A stretch of DNA of 64,000 bases, taken from positions 62,001 through 126,000 of the forward strand of contig JANQPL010000016.1 of NCBI GenBank assembly GCA_028289425.1. The letters run 5' to 3'. The translations under genes were made by a program, and so were the position numbers. This DNA comes from Alphaproteobacteria bacterium. Lineage in GTDB: Bacteria; Pseudomonadota; Alphaproteobacteria; JANQMY01. Positions 26,765 to 36,134 of the stretch are shown in pieces (the first letter of the stretch is position 1; the number at the start of each line of letters is the position of its first letter). The notes beneath the pieces were generated by a model. The model had not been told where the DNA came from and ran no database searches. It saw only the letters and a program-made list of their open reading frames with translations.

Positions 26765-27640
26765 ATGACTGATAGTAACGATAAATTCGCGCATTTGCCG
26801 GAGGGCAAGATTGCCTTCCAGGGCGAGCCCGGCGCCTATTCCCATTTGGCGTGCAAAGAGGTTTTTCCCGAACGGGAAGCGTTGCCGTGCCAGACCTTCG
26901 AAGACGCCTTTGCGGCGGTCAGCGAAGGCAAGGCGGCACTTGCGATGATCGCCATCGAAAACTCGTTGGCGGGCCGGGTGGCCGACGTGCATCATTTGAT
27001 GCCGGAATCAGGCCTCTACATTGTTGGCGAGTATTTTCTGCGCATTCAGCATCAGCTCATGGCACCGCCAAGTGCCACACTAAAGACGGTTAAAACCGTT
27101 CACAGCCATACGATGGCGTTGGGGCAATGCCGCTTTGTGATCCGCGAACTAGGGCTTAAGGCGGTGGTCGAAGCAGATACGGCTGGATCGGCCCGCCGCG
27201 TGTCGCAAGAGAACGATGTAGCGCAAGCGGCGATAGCGTCGAGCCTTGCGGCGGAAATCTATGGGCTCGATATTCTCAAGCCCGATGTTGAGGATGCTAC
27301 CCATAACACCACGCGCTTCTTAATCATGTCCGCGGAACCGGACGATGCGGAACCTGGGTCCGGACCCACCGTTACCAGCTTTGTGTTCCGTGTACGGAAC
27401 GTTCCTGCCGCCCTATATAAAGCCATGGGGGGCTTTGCGACCAACGGGGTCAACATGACCAAGCTGGAAAGTTATCAGTTGGACGGGTCGTTCAATGCCA
27501 CTCAATTTTATGCGGACATTGAAGGCCATCCGCAGGACCGATTGGTGCGGTTGGCACTTGAAGAGCTCGAATTCTTTAGCACCAGCTTAAAGATCTTGGG
27601 CATCTATCACGCGGACAAGTACCGCACTCAAAGCAAGTAG
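26765..27640 (+). CDS. pheA: Prephenate dehydratase
   Basis: Converts prephenate to phenylpyruvate in phenylalanine biosynthesis; 291 residues and monofunctional, with no chorismate mutase domain. Catalytic-domain motifs are FQGEPGAYSHLA, IENSLAGRV and the conserved NTTRFLIM. A C-terminal ACT domain follows (TSFVFRVRNVPAALYKAMGG). The usual phenylalanine-binding ESRP motif reads ESYQ here. GGAAG precedes the ATG. It shares a transcript with kdsB and is convergent with nudC, with only six bases between the stops. Confidence 0.94.
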   Translation: MTDSNDKFAHLPEGKIAFQGEPGAYSHLACKEVFPEREALPCQTFEDAFAAVSEGKAALAMIAIENSLAGRVADVHHLMPESGLYIVGEYFLRIQHQLMAPPSATLKTVKTVHSHTMALGQCRFVIRELGLKAVVEADTAGSARRVSQENDVAQAAIASSLAAEIYGLDILKPDVEDATHNTTRFLIMSAEPDDAEPGSGPTVTSFVFRVRNVPAALYKAMGGFATNGVNMTKLESYQLDGSFNATQFYADIEGHPQDRLVRLALEELEFFSTSLKILGIYHADKYRTQSK

Positions 27641-27646
27641 AAGCGT

Positions 27647-28582
27647 TCAGGAACTCGCCCAGGCTTTCACCAATTGATGGGCAATCGCCATGGGGGGCGG
27701 GACGTAAAGGGAGCCGTCGCCGTTTCCGGCAAGAGCTGCCTGCACGGTCGATTTGTCGAACCAGACGGCTTCTTCAAGTTCCACATCGTCCAGCATGATT
27801 TCCTCGGACTCGGCAGTGGCAAAACAGCCGATCATCAGGGAAGAGGGATAGGGCCACGGCTGGGTCGCAAAGTACTGCACGCCGGACACTTTGATGCCGG
27901 CCTCTTCGTCAAGTTCTCGGGCAACCGCCTCTTCGATGGACTCGCCCGGTTCCACAAAACCTGCCAGTGCTGAATACATTTTGGCAGGCCACGCCTTTTG
28001 CCGTCCGAGCAAGCATTTCTCGCCGCTGATCGCCAGCATGATCACCACCGGGTCGGTCCGGGGGAAATGTTCGGCATTGCAGGACGGGCAAGCGCGTTTG
28101 TATCCCGCATCTCCCGGCTCCGTTGGACTGCCGCAGTTTGCGCAAAAGCGATGGCGGGCATGCCAGTCGATCATCGATTTGGCCTGGGCCAGTATGGCTG
28201 CCACATCGCCGCTCAACTCGCCCGCCATTTGGCGCAGTTCCTCGAACGTCCCCAAACCGGCAAGCGGGCCGCTTTGCTCCGGATTGCGGGCATCTGAAAT
28301 ATCGACGGCAAAATATGCCGTATCGTCTTCAAGACCGAGGAACACGGTCATGGGATTGTCGAGGTTGAGCGCCTTGATGGCCTCGCGGGTAAGCCAACCG
28401 GCCGCCGTGCCGTGGTCCGGGCCTCTGGGCGGAATGATCAGCGGTTTCAAGCGCCACAAAGGAATGAAAAGACTGTCAGGGCTGTCGAGCCTCGATTGCA
28501 GCCAGTCTTGGTCGCCGCGCAGATTTCCCGCCCGATCCAACGGGTTGTTGGCGAAGGTGTTCGGATTGGTCGGAAGTGGCAT
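27647..28582 (-). CDS. nudC: NADH pyrophosphatase (NudC-type Nudix hydrolase)
   Basis: A 311-residue Nudix enzyme that hydrolyses NAD(H) and may decap NAD-capped RNA. An N-terminal domain precedes a zinc ribbon (CANCGSPTEPG, CPSCNAEHFPR). The Nudix box is GFVEPGESIEEAVARELDEE, followed by TQPWPYPSS, the NudC-specific motif with Thr and Tyr in place of Ser and Phe. The ATG at 28582 has GGGG upstream and is preferred to a longer frame that starts in the SRP RNA promoter region. Confidence 0.92.
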   Translation of the reverse strand: MPLPTNPNTFANNPLDRAGNLRGDQDWLQSRLDSPDSLFIPLWRLKPLIIPPRGPDHGTAAGWLTREAIKALNLDNPMTVFLGLEDDTAYFAVDISDARNPEQSGPLAGLGTFEELRQMAGELSGDVAAILAQAKSMIDWHARHRFCANCGSPTEPGDAGYKRACPSCNAEHFPRTDPVVIMLAISGEKCLLGRQKAWPAKMYSALAGFVEPGESIEEAVARELDEEAGIKVSGVQYFATQPWPYPSSLMIGCFATAESEEIMLDDVELEEAVWFDKSTVQAALAGNGDGSLYVPPPMAIAHQLVKAWASS

Positions 28583-28675
28583 CTGGCGTTCCCCATTTTT
28601 TATAGTGGGTCTTGTTTTTGCACATAGTTCCGCATCGCGGCAATGGGCCACGGCAAGACGCCCCGCGCTGACCCC

Positions 28676-28706
28676 TTGCCTGCGCGGGGCCCGCTTCTGC
28701 TATACT
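28676..28706 (+). promoter_or_regulatory. Promoter of the SRP RNA gene
   Basis: TTGCCT at 28676-28681 and TATACT at 28701-28706 are 19 bases apart and place the start of transcription close to the predicted 5' end of the SRP RNA. Confidence 0.6.
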
Positions 28707-28710
28707 CTGT

Positions 28711-28810
28711 CGAGAGAGGTTGGCGGTGGACGAGCCACTCGCCAACCCGGTCAGGTCCGGAAGGAAGCAGCCGTAACGAGCCGGCGCGGGTCGTCGTCCA
28801 GCCTCTCACC
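28711..28810 (+). ncRNA. ffs: Signal recognition particle RNA, small bacterial (4.5S) type
   Basis: About 100 bases that fold into one long hairpin. The terminal stem GAGAGGTTGG pairs with CCAGCCTCTC. The apical conserved region contains GGTCAGGTCCGGAAG followed by GAAGCAGCC, the symmetric and asymmetric loops and GGAA-type tetraloop bound by Ffh. It is transcribed upstream of dnaX with 50 bases between them, the usual ffs-dnaX-ybaB-recR order of Alphaproteobacteria. The ends are estimated to within a few bases. Confidence 0.95.
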
Positions 28811-28861
28811 CATTTGGCGATAGAACCAAATCAACGTCATCGCATAGGCGCGCCTGAGTGC

Positions 28862-30724
28862 ATGTCAGAAGATCAACCAGACATTGACGGCCCATCGCCG
28901 GGGCCGGACGAACCCGGCCTGGGATTGGCCGGCGGCGGCATGAGCGCATCCTCGGATGAGGAATACCGCGTTCTCGCCCGAAAATATCGCCCGTCTAACT
29001 TCGATGAATTGATCGGTCAAGACGCGATGGTGCGCACGCTGCGCAACGCGTTCGAATCGGATCGCATCGCCCACGGTTTCATTCTCACGGGCGTGCGCGG
29101 CATTGGCAAAACCACAACCGCGCGCATTATCGCCAAAGGCCTTAACTGTATGGGGGAGAAGGGGACCGACCGTAATGACGGCGCGCCCACCGTCAGCCCC
29201 TGTGGCGTCTGCCCCAATTGCCAAGCGATTTCGGAATCGCGGCATGTGGATGTGCTGGAAATGGACGCAGCCTCGCGCACCGGCATCGACGACATCCGCG
29301 AAATCATCGAAGGCGTGAAATACGCGCCGGTTTCCGCGCGCTACAAAGTCTACATCATCGACGAAGTGCACATGTTGTCGAAGGCGGCGTTCAACGGTTT
29401 GCTCAAAACGCTGGAAGAGCCGCCGCCCCATGTAAAGTTCATCTTTGCGACGACGGAAATCCGCAAAGTGCCGGTGACCGTTCTGTCCCGCTGTCAGCGG
29501 TTCGATCTGCGGCGCATCCAGTCTGACGAAATGATCGCCCATCTTCAGTCGGTGGCTGCCGCCGAAGGCATCGCTGTCGAACAGGGGGCGCTGCGTATGA
29601 TCGTGCGCGCGGCGGAGGGGTCTGCCCGGGACGCGCTTTCATTGCTTGACCAAGCCATCAGTCATGGCGCCGGCGACAAGGTCGAGGAAGCCTCGGTCCG
29701 CGACATGCTGGGTCTGGTCGATCGCGGCCGCATCTTCGATCTTTTTGAATGTGTCATGTCGGGCGACATTGCCGCGGCCCTTGATCATTTACGGGATCTT
29801 CATGTGGGGGGCGGTGACCCGATCATGATCCTGCAGGATCTGTTGGAGGTGACACACTGGATTACCCGCCTGAAAGTCTCCAAGACCGCTGCCGACAGCG
29901 CGATTGCCACCGAAAACGAAATCACACAAGGGCAGAAGCTTGCGGCGGAATTGCCGATGAACGTGTTGACCCGTAGTTGGTCGATGCTTCTGAAGGGATT
30001 GAGTGAGGTGCAGAGTGCCCCTCAATCTATGGCGGCCGCCGAGATGGTGTTGGTGCGCTTGGCCTATGCGGCTGATCTTCCGTCTCCGGAGGAATTGGTG
30101 CGCACATTGTCGAACCAAGATCCGGATCGTTCGCCGGCGTCCGGCCCTCCGGGTAGCGCGAGCCCGCGCTCGGCTCCATCACGTCCCACATCGGGGGATG
30201 CATCGATAGCGCCGCGCCGCGAACCGGCCCCGGCGCCGCCCCCTTCCGGCAGTGCGCCTGTTGCTCAAGCACAAGCGCAGACCGCTCTGGCGCCCGCAGT
30301 GCCATTGCTGGCCACATTTGAAGAAGTCGTTCTAAAGGCCGAAGGGAACCGAGAGATCGGACTGAAGACTCAGTTGGAGGATTATGTCCATCTGGTGCAC
30401 TTCGAGCCCGGCCGGATAGAATTTCGTCCGGCTGACGGCGCGCCTGCCGATTTGTCGGGGCGCCTTGCGTCAAAACTTCAGGAATGGACGGATACGCGCT
30501 GGGTGGTAACGGTTTCCAATGCGGAAGGGCGTCCCACACTTAGCCAACAAAAAGCGGCTGAAGAAAAGCGCCGCCACGACGATGTGTCGAAAGACCCAAT
30601 TGTCGCGGCATTCTTTGACTCCTTTCCCGAGGGTCGTATTGTCGCCATACGGGACATCCAACCTGAAACAGACGAGAGCGAACTGGATTTCGACGATGAT
30701 CTCGATCTGGAGGACGATGATTGA
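28862..30724 (+). CDS. dnaX: DNA polymerase III subunits gamma/tau
   Basis: The clamp-loader ATPase of 620 residues. An acidic N-terminal extension of about 35 residues precedes the AAA+ core KYRPSNFDELIGQDAMVRTL. Walker A is GVRGIGKTTTA at about 77-87. Zinc cysteines lie near 96 and 114-120 (CGVCPNC). Walker B is VYIIDEVHMLSKAAFNGLL, and sensor 1 is FIFATTEIRKVPVTVLSRC. A Pro/Ala-rich linker near 460-520 leads to the tau-specific C-terminal domain, which ends in an acidic tail. The stop overlaps the start of ybaB. The frame is opened upstream by the SRP RNA, so the ATG at 28862 is the first credible start. Confidence 0.96.
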   Translation: MSEDQPDIDGPSPGPDEPGLGLAGGGMSASSDEEYRVLARKYRPSNFDELIGQDAMVRTLRNAFESDRIAHGFILTGVRGIGKTTTARIIAKGLNCMGEKGTDRNDGAPTVSPCGVCPNCQAISESRHVDVLEMDAASRTGIDDIREIIEGVKYAPVSARYKVYIIDEVHMLSKAAFNGLLKTLEEPPPHVKFIFATTEIRKVPVTVLSRCQRFDLRRIQSDEMIAHLQSVAAAEGIAVEQGALRMIVRAAEGSARDALSLLDQAISHGAGDKVEEASVRDMLGLVDRGRIFDLFECVMSGDIAAALDHLRDLHVGGGDPIMILQDLLEVTHWITRLKVSKTAADSAIATENEITQGQKLAAELPMNVLTRSWSMLLKGLSEVQSAPQSMAAAEMVLVRLAYAADLPSPEELVRTLSNQDPDRSPASGPPGSASPRSAPSRPTSGDASIAPRREPAPAPPPSGSAPVAQAQAQTALAPAVPLLATFEEVVLKAEGNREIGLKTQLEDYVHLVHFEPGRIEFRPADGAPADLSGRLASKLQEWTDTRWVVTVSNAEGRPTLSQQKAAEEKRRHDDVSKDPIVAAFFDSFPEGRIVAIRDIQPETDESELDFDDDLDLEDDD

Positions 30725-31047
30725 TGAAAGACCTAGGCGGCCTATTGAAACAAGCACAAGACCTGCAATCCAAAATGGCCGAAATGCAGGCCAAGCTGGA
30801 CACGCTTGAAGTGGAAGGTCAAAGTGGCGGCGGGATGGTGCGTGTCACGCTCAACGGCAAAAGCGTTATCAAGCGTGTCAGTATTGACGACAGCCTATTG
30901 GTGCCATCCGAGCGCGAGGTGCTTGAAGATCTGATCGCAGCGGCTCACAACGACGCTAAAGCGAAACTCGAGCAGCAAATGGCCGAAGAAATGGCGAATG
31001 TGACCGGCGGGCTGGGTTTGCCGGCGGGTTTGAAATTCCCATTCTGA
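30724..31047 (+). CDS. ybaB: YbaB/EbfC family nucleoid-associated protein
   Basis: A 107-residue DNA-binding protein. The sequence begins MKDLGGLLKQAQDLQSKMAE, a helical dimerisation region, and continues with GMVRVTLNGKSVIKRVSIDD, the beta tweezers. YbaB/EbfC dimers bind DNA and are encoded with dnaX and recR in most bacteria. The ATG overlaps the dnaX stop (TGATG), so the genes are coupled. A function in DNA repair or recombination is suggested by the operon but not proven. Confidence 0.95.
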   Translation: MKDLGGLLKQAQDLQSKMAEMQAKLDTLEVEGQSGGGMVRVTLNGKSVIKRVSIDDSLLVPSEREVLEDLIAAAHNDAKAKLEQQMAEEMANVTGGLGLPAGLKFPF

Positions 31048-31073
31048 CGTAACGGCGCCCGGTAAACATCATC

Positions 31074-31703
31074 ATGGCCCCTGATGTGACGGACCGCATG
31101 TCCGACTCTTCCTCTGGACGCGAGATAGACCGACTCATTCAACTGCTTGCCAAACTGCCGGGTCTGGGGCCGCGTTCCGCGCGGCGCGCGGCGCTCGACC
31201 TGATCAAAAAACGGGACTCGTTGCTGGTGCCGCTGGCCGATGCGTTGAACAAGACGGCAGCGCAGGTCAAGATTTGTTCCGTATGCGGAAATATTGATAC
31301 AATCGATCCCTGCGGTATTTGTGCGGACGGGCGGCGTGACGGCGGTTCTATTTGCGTGGTGGAAGAGGTCGGCGATCTGTGGGCACTTGAGCGTGCGTCG
31401 GTGTTTCGCGGCCGCTATCATGTGCTGGGCGGCATTCTTTCTGCTCTCGATGGCGTTGGCCCCGACGATCTCAACATCGAGTCGCTGATGTCGCGTGTTG
31501 CAAAGGGCGGTGTGAAGGAAGTGGTCCTTGCCATGAATGCCACAGTAGACGGTCAGGCCACGGCCCACTATTTGGCGGACAGGTTGAGCGGCACGGGCGT
31601 CCAAACATCCCGATTGGCCCACGGCGTGCCGGTCGGCGGGGAACTCGATTATCTGGATGACGGAACCTTGGCAGCGGCGTTCAAATCTCGCCGGCCTACT
31701 TAG
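31074..31703 (+). CDS. recR: Recombination mediator protein RecR
   Basis: A 209-residue DNA-binding ring protein of the RecFOR gap-repair pathway. The helix-hairpin-helix [20 protein letters not shown] is followed by the zinc finger [16 protein letters not shown]. The Toprim domain contains [16 protein letters not shown], and the end carries the Walker B-like segment [21 protein letters not shown] second in-frame ATG at 31098 is an alternative start. It closes the dnaX-ybaB-recR operon and is convergent with the small membrane protein gene, overlapping it by four bases. Confidence 0.96.
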   Translation: MAPDVTDRMSDSSSGREIDRLIQLLAKLPGLGPRSARRAALDLIKKRDSLLVPLADALNKTAAQVKICSVCGNIDTIDPCGICADGRRDGGSICVVEEVGDLWALERASVFRGRYHVLGGILSALDGVGPDDLNIESLMSRVAKGGVKEVVLAMNATVDGQATAHYLADRLSGTGVQTSRLAHGVPVGGELDYLDDGTLAAAFKSRRPT

Positions 31704-31900
31704 CTGTTCGGGACAGACTTCTCGCTCGCAACCGAAACGACCTTAATCGCCGGATCGGCGGCGGCCACACCCTCGGTATTCGACAGGGTGTAAGTGTCGG
31801 ACACGACGGACATGCCGATCAGGGCCAAAAACCAAAAACCGGCCAACGCCCAAGACGCAACGATACGATTGAATATTTTTCGGTTCGTTTGCATCACCAT
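31700..31900 (-). CDS. Small single-pass membrane protein, unknown function
   Basis: A 66-residue protein. The ATG at 31900 has a perfect AGGAGG four bases upstream, the best argument that the gene is real. A basic N-terminus ([10 protein letters not shown]) precedes one transmembrane helix ([19 protein letters not shown]). A short outer segment follows, with [15 protein letters not shown] do not recognise the family. It overlaps the end of recR by four bases on the opposite strand and follows rmuC on the same strand. Confidence 0.6.
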   Translation of the reverse strand: MVMQTNRKIFNRIVASWALAGFWFLALIGMSVVSDTYTLSNTEGVAAADPAIKVVSVASEKSVPNS

Positions 31901-32014
31901 TGCGCCTCCTGCCCGCGCAATCGATTTCGCTCTGCCTGCCAAATAGGGATTGGCGTTAACTTTTCAAAGTGCGGTCTGTCACAGTTTCGTGTTGTTGTTG
32001 CATTTCTGCCGGCG

Positions 32015-32040
32015 AATTAGGCCGGGATTACGGCCTAATT
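32015..32040 (-). terminator. Hairpin overlapping the rmuC stop codon
   Basis: AATTAGGCCG and CGGCCTAATT form a perfect ten-base-pair stem with a six-base loop; the TAG of rmuC lies in the first arm. No U-tract follows, so termination would be inefficient or Rho-assisted. Confidence 0.5.
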
Positions 32041-33222
32041 GAGGGCTTGTTTGGGCTTTTCGGCCCCATTTTCGGCTAAATCGGGGATCTGTACCGGACC
32101 TTCAAGCACAGCGGGTGTGTTTTCTTGTTCGATTTGCAGGGTTTCGATGCGTTCGGATCGGGTGGCGATTTTCGACGTGGAAGTATCGATCTTGTCGATG
32201 TCTTGCTGCGCGCCCCTGAAATGCTTCTTCAGATCTTCGACCCGGTTCTGCAACCGCCCCACATCCTGAAGCAGCATGCCCACTTCCTTCTGGATGACGT
32301 GGGCTTGTTCCCGCATCTGAGCATCTTTCAACACGGCGCGAACTGTGTTGAGGGTTGCCATAAGCGTCGTCGGCGACACGATCCAGACGCGGGCGCGATA
32401 GCTTTCTTGCACTATGTCCGGGAAGTTGGCGTGCAGTTCTGCGTACACGGCTTCCGACGGCAGGAACATCAGAGCCGATTCCGCCGTTTCTCCCGGCACG
32501 ATGTAGCGGGCCTGTATGTCCTGCACGTGTTTCAGCGTGGACGTTCGAAAGGCCCGTTCAGCGGTCTTCGTGGCCGCTTCATCGTCGGCGCTTTTCATGG
32601 CCTGATACGCTTCAAGGGGAAATTTGGCGTCGATCACGATGGGGCCAGGGGGCATGGGCATCTTGATCAGGCAATCGGGGCGCTTGCCGTTGCCGAGGGA
32701 GGCTTGAAACTCGAAGGCTGCAGGCGGCAGCGCGTCGCGCACAATGTCCTCCATGCGCACTTGGCCGAAGGCGCCGCGGGCTTGTTTGTTGGCGAGGATC
32801 TGCTGCAGGCCCACCACATTGCCTGATAGTTCGTTGATGGTCTGTTGCGCCTTGTCGATCACGCCCAATCTGGTCTGCAGTTCGCCAAGAGATTTCGCCG
32901 TCTTGCTCGAGCTTTCATGCAAATTGTCGCTGACCCGCTTGGTGAGCGCATCGAGCCTTTCTTCCAGCGATTTCGACACGGCCGTTTGGCCGGCCGCCTG
33001 GCTTTGCGCAAGCTGACTGAGCCGCCCGCCGAGTTCCGATTGCTGCTGGGCAAGCGCCGTAAGGGTATCTTTCAAGCCATCGAGCTGTTTGTCCTGATCC
33101 ACCGACAGGCGTGCTAATTCATCAGACTGCCGCGCGGTGGCGCCGCCGATCCTGACGACGAACAGGATGAGGCCAAGCCCCACAAGAAGAACCACGCCGA
33201 GCGTTAAGAGCTCAATCTCCAT
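32035..33222 (-). CDS. rmuC: DNA recombination protein RmuC
   Basis: A 395-residue protein with an N-terminal membrane helix ([20 protein letters not shown]), a long coiled coil near residues 35-135 rich in Gln, Leu and Ser, and the RmuC nuclease-like domain. That domain holds [37 protein letters not shown] and [13 protein letters not shown]. The family limits inversion and rearrangement at short inverted repeats and shows a PD-(D/E)xK-like fold. It is divergent from def across 82 bases. Confidence 0.92.
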   Translation of the reverse strand: MEIELLTLGVVLLVGLGLILFVVRIGGATARQSDELARLSVDQDKQLDGLKDTLTALAQQQSELGGRLSQLAQSQAAGQTAVSKSLEERLDALTKRVSDNLHESSSKTAKSLGELQTRLGVIDKAQQTINELSGNVVGLQQILANKQARGAFGQVRMEDIVRDALPPAAFEFQASLGNGKRPDCLIKMPMPPGPIVIDAKFPLEAYQAMKSADDEAATKTAERAFRTSTLKHVQDIQARYIVPGETAESALMFLPSEAVYAELHANFPDIVQESYRARVWIVSPTTLMATLNTVRAVLKDAQMREQAHVIQKEVGMLLQDVGRLQNRVEDLKKHFRGAQQDIDKIDTSTSKIATRSERIETLQIEQENTPAVLEGPVQIPDLAENGAEKPKQALN

Positions 33223-33304
33223 GACCGTTTCCTTTCGAATCAGGCCGAATCATACCACCCGTGCGGATCTTGACGGGGCTTCGGCCGTCGCCTATGTGGA
33301 CGCC

Positions 33305-33823
33305 ATGGCGATCTTACCCATCATCACCGCCCCAGATCCGCGGCTTAAGGTGACCTCCGAGCCCGTAGATCAGGTGGACGACGGCCTGCGTAAGCTCATG
33401 GATGACATGCTGGAAACCATGTATGACGCGCCGGGCATTGGCCTTGCGGCGGTGCAGGTGGGCGTCCCGAAGCGCGTGATCGTGATGGATCTGGCGAAGG
33501 AAGACGAGCCGCCCGCGCCTCGCTTTTTCGTGAACCCGGAGATCTCTCAACACTCGGAGGAACTGGCGACCTATGAAGAGGGCTGCCTGTCCGTTCCGGA
33601 CATGTATGAAGAGGTGGAACGTCCCGCCCGCGCCCATGTGACCTATCTCGACTATGACGGCAATCCGCAATCGGAAGATATTGAGGGCATGCTGGCCACC
33701 TGCCTTCAGCACGAAATGGACCATTTGAACGGCGTTCTGTTTATCGATCATCTCTCGAAGCTGAAGCGGGATATGATCATTCGGAAGCTGCTGAAATTGC
33801 GCCGCCAGAAAGAAACAGCTTAG
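33305..33823 (+). CDS. def: Peptide deformylase
   Basis: Removes the N-formyl group from nascent proteins. The 172-residue enzyme has all three family motifs: [19 protein letters not shown] and [12 protein letters not shown], which provide the Cys and two His metal ligands and the catalytic Glu. The ATG at 33305 is chosen because the family begins a few residues before the conserved ILPI segment. fmt follows after nine bases, the normal def-fmt pair. Confidence 0.97.
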   Translation: MAILPIITAPDPRLKVTSEPVDQVDDGLRKLMDDMLETMYDAPGIGLAAVQVGVPKRVIVMDLAKEDEPPAPRFFVNPEISQHSEELATYEEGCLSVPDMYEEVERPARAHVTYLDYDGNPQSEDIEGMLATCLQHEMDHLNGVLFIDHLSKLKRDMIIRKLLKLRRQKETA

Positions 33824-33832
33824 CGACAGCCT

Positions 33833-34771
33833 ATGTGCGCCTTGCGCCTTGCCTTTATGGGTACGCCCGAATTTTCCGTTCCCACATTGTCGGAACTATT
33901 GGGGGCAGGGCATGATATTGCCGCGGTTTACACCCAACCGCCGCGCAAGGCAGGGCGCGGACAGAAAGTGCAGTTGTCGCCGGTACATTCTTTCGCCGAA
34001 AATGCCGGCATCCCGGTATTCACCCCGCTGAACTTCAAAGCCGAGGAAGACAAAGCACAGTTCGAAGCACTGGCGCTCGATGTGGCGGTTGTGGTGGCCT
34101 ACGGATTAATCCTGCCGCGGCGTATTTTGGCAGCTCCCCGGCTCGGTTGTCTCAATCTGCACGGATCCCTCTTGCCCCGTTGGCGTGGTGCTGCGCCCAT
34201 CCAGCGGGCGATCATGGCCGGCGATAAAGAAACCGGCGTGATGGTCATGCAAATGGAGCGCGGGTTGGATACGGGACCCGTACTTCTGGCCGAACGCACC
34301 GACATTGGCCCCACTATGACGGCGGGCGCGTTGCACGACCAATTGTCCCATATCGGTGCCTCGCTTATGGTGCGTGCCCTTGCGGCGCTCGAACGCGGCG
34401 GATTGACGCCAACGCCCCAACCGGAAAAGGGCGTGACCTACGCGGACAAAATTTCGAAGGAAGAAGCGCAAATCGATTGGGTAAAACCGGCCACTCAATT
34501 GGATTGCGAAATCAGGGGCCTGACACCGTTCCCGGGCGCGTGGTTCGATTTGGAAGGACAACGCATTAAAGTGCTTGAAGCGCGCCCCGTCGATCTTGAG
34601 GGCGCCCCCGGAACCGTGTTGGATGACCAATTGACCATTGCGTGCGGTAGCGGTGCCTTATCGATCCGCCGCGTCCAGCGGGAAGGCCGCAGTGCGGCGG
34701 ATACCGAGGAATTCTTGCGGGGGCGGCCCGTGCCAAAGGGGACGCTCTTGCGCGTCGCCGGCGATGCCTAG
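33833..34771 (+). CDS. fmt: Methionyl-tRNA formyltransferase
   Basis: Formylates initiator Met-tRNA with 10-formyl-THF. The 312-residue protein begins [15 protein letters not shown]. The catalytic region shows [20 protein letters not shown] with the active Asn, His and nearby residues, and [12 protein letters not shown]. The C-terminal tRNA-binding domain includes [10 protein letters not shown]. Its last eight bases overlap the start of truA, so translation is probably coupled. Confidence 0.97.
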   Translation: MCALRLAFMGTPEFSVPTLSELLGAGHDIAAVYTQPPRKAGRGQKVQLSPVHSFAENAGIPVFTPLNFKAEEDKAQFEALALDVAVVVAYGLILPRRILAAPRLGCLNLHGSLLPRWRGAAPIQRAIMAGDKETGVMVMQMERGLDTGPVLLAERTDIGPTMTAGALHDQLSHIGASLMVRALAALERGGLTPTPQPEKGVTYADKISKEEAQIDWVKPATQLDCEIRGLTPFPGAWFDLEGQRIKVLEARPVDLEGAPGTVLDDQLTIACGSGALSIRRVQREGRSAADTEEFLRGRPVPKGTLLRVAGDA

Positions 34772-35519
34772 ATACAAGATCGTCATCGAATATGACGGTG
34801 GACCTTTTGTCGGCTGGCAACGCCAGGCAAGCGGTGCCTCGATACAGGGCGAGATCGAAGAAGCGATCAAAAAGTTTTGCGGCGAGCACGTGACGTTGCA
34901 GGCCGCGGGACGCACGGATTCAGGCGTTCATGCGTTGGGTCAGGTGGCGCATTTCGATCTTGAAAAAGAACAGCGTGCGGACAAAATTCGAGATGCGGTC
35001 AACTTCCATCTTAAACCCCAACCTATCGCAATCATTTCGGCGGAGCCTGTGCCCGACGACTTTGAAGCACGCTTTTCGGCGACCGCCCGGCACTACCGGT
35101 ATGTGATCGAAAATCGCCGCGCGCCGCTGGCGCTTGAAAAAGGCCGCGCTTGGCTGGTGCCCCAGCCGCTCGATGCGGACCTTATGCATGAGGCGGCTCA
35201 ATACTTAATCGGCAAGCATGACTTCACCACCTTTCGTGCCAGCCAGTGCCAAGCCAAATCCCCAATACGCACACTCGACCGGCTGGATGTTAGGCGGTTC
35301 GGCACAACGATCGAGATTACCGCCAGTGCCTTGTCATTTCTGCACCATCAGGTGCGTTCCATGGTGGGCAGTCTCAAGATGGTGGGGGCGGGCAAGTGGC
35401 CGCCGGTGAAAATCCGGAAAGTGTTGGAAGCCAAAGATCGCGCCCAATGTGGCGCGATTGCGCCGGCGGATGGGCTTTATTTGGTGTCGGTCGACTATGA
35501 AGTGCGCCCTACGAAATAA
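34764..35519 (+). CDS. truA: tRNA pseudouridine(38-40) synthase
   Basis: Forms pseudouridine at positions 38-40 of the anticodon arm. The 251-residue enzyme begins [19 protein letters not shown]. The catalytic aspartate is in [16 protein letters not shown], followed by [16 protein letters not shown] and [13 protein letters not shown]. The ATG lies inside the end of fmt. The 3' end overlaps the convergent membrane-protein gene by 11 bases. Confidence 0.97.
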   Translation: MPRYKIVIEYDGGPFVGWQRQASGASIQGEIEEAIKKFCGEHVTLQAAGRTDSGVHALGQVAHFDLEKEQRADKIRDAVNFHLKPQPIAIISAEPVPDDFEARFSATARHYRYVIENRRAPLALEKGRAWLVPQPLDADLMHEAAQYLIGKHDFTTFRASQCQAKSPIRTLDRLDVRRFGTTIEITASALSFLHHQVRSMVGSLKMVGAGKWPPVKIRKVLEAKDRAQCGAIAPADGLYLVSVDYEVRPTK

Positions 35520-36132
35520 ACAGGGCGTTGGCCCCCACTTGAATGATCACGCTCACGACGAAGTCCAGCGTAACAAACCCCAAACAGGCGACGGCCGGCA
35601 GGCCGAGGGCTGCGTAGGCCACATACCAACGGTAAATCACAACAACCAGCAAGATCGACAGGAGCGGCGCAATCGCACCTACAATTCCAACCAGTCCGAA
35701 GTAGTACAACGCAAATGGCGGAAGGTAGACGGTCATGACGGCCACGGTCGACCAATTGTACGCTACAACGAACGGAATGTACTTGTCCTGTATATTGATG
35801 AGTCGCGTCGCCCACAGCATGACGATCGGGAAGGCCGCCCACAACGCCACATAGGCAATGCCTTGGGCAAGCAAATAGTCACTCAAATCCGGAATCTGGG
35901 CGACGGTAGGCGTTGCCGGATTTTGTTCCAGATCAATCTTTTGGACTTCCCGGTTGAGTTTATATTGCGCCAGCAGAACGAAAAAATAGATCGGCGCCAA
36001 AATGATTGCGGCGAAAAAGGAATTCCAGAACCCGACCGCCGACAAGTTGAACTGGCTCATACCCCGCGGGTCCATCACGAAAAGCTGCCATGCCCCGCGA
36101 ATGGAAGAAGATATTTCGCCGTAAGACGGCAT
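35509..36132 (-). CDS. Integral membrane protein, possibly Yip1-like
   Basis: A 207-residue protein with about five hydrophobic segments, including [53 protein letters not shown] and [20 protein letters not shown]. The overall layout, with a soluble start ([20 protein letters not shown]), resembles the Yip1/DUF1282 membrane families, but I cannot confirm membership. It begins two bases after the dapE stop, so it is cotranscribed with dapE and dapD. No function can be read from the sequence. Confidence 0.65.
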   Translation of the reverse strand: MPSYGEISSSIRGAWQLFVMDPRGMSQFNLSAVGFWNSFFAAIILAPIYFFVLLAQYKLNREVQKIDLEQNPATPTVAQIPDLSDYLLAQGIAYVALWAAFPIVMLWATRLINIQDKYIPFVVAYNWSTVAVMTVYLPPFALYYFGLVGIVGAIAPLLSILLVVVIYRWYVAYAALGLPAVACLGFVTLDFVVSVIIQVGANALFIS

Positions 36133-36134
36133 GG

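Noticed and set aside
30540-30580. A-rich run near the end of dnaX as a programmed frameshift site for gamma
   Set aside because: It is very close to the C-terminus, has no matching slippery heptamer and no downstream stem-loop, and would not create a short gamma form.
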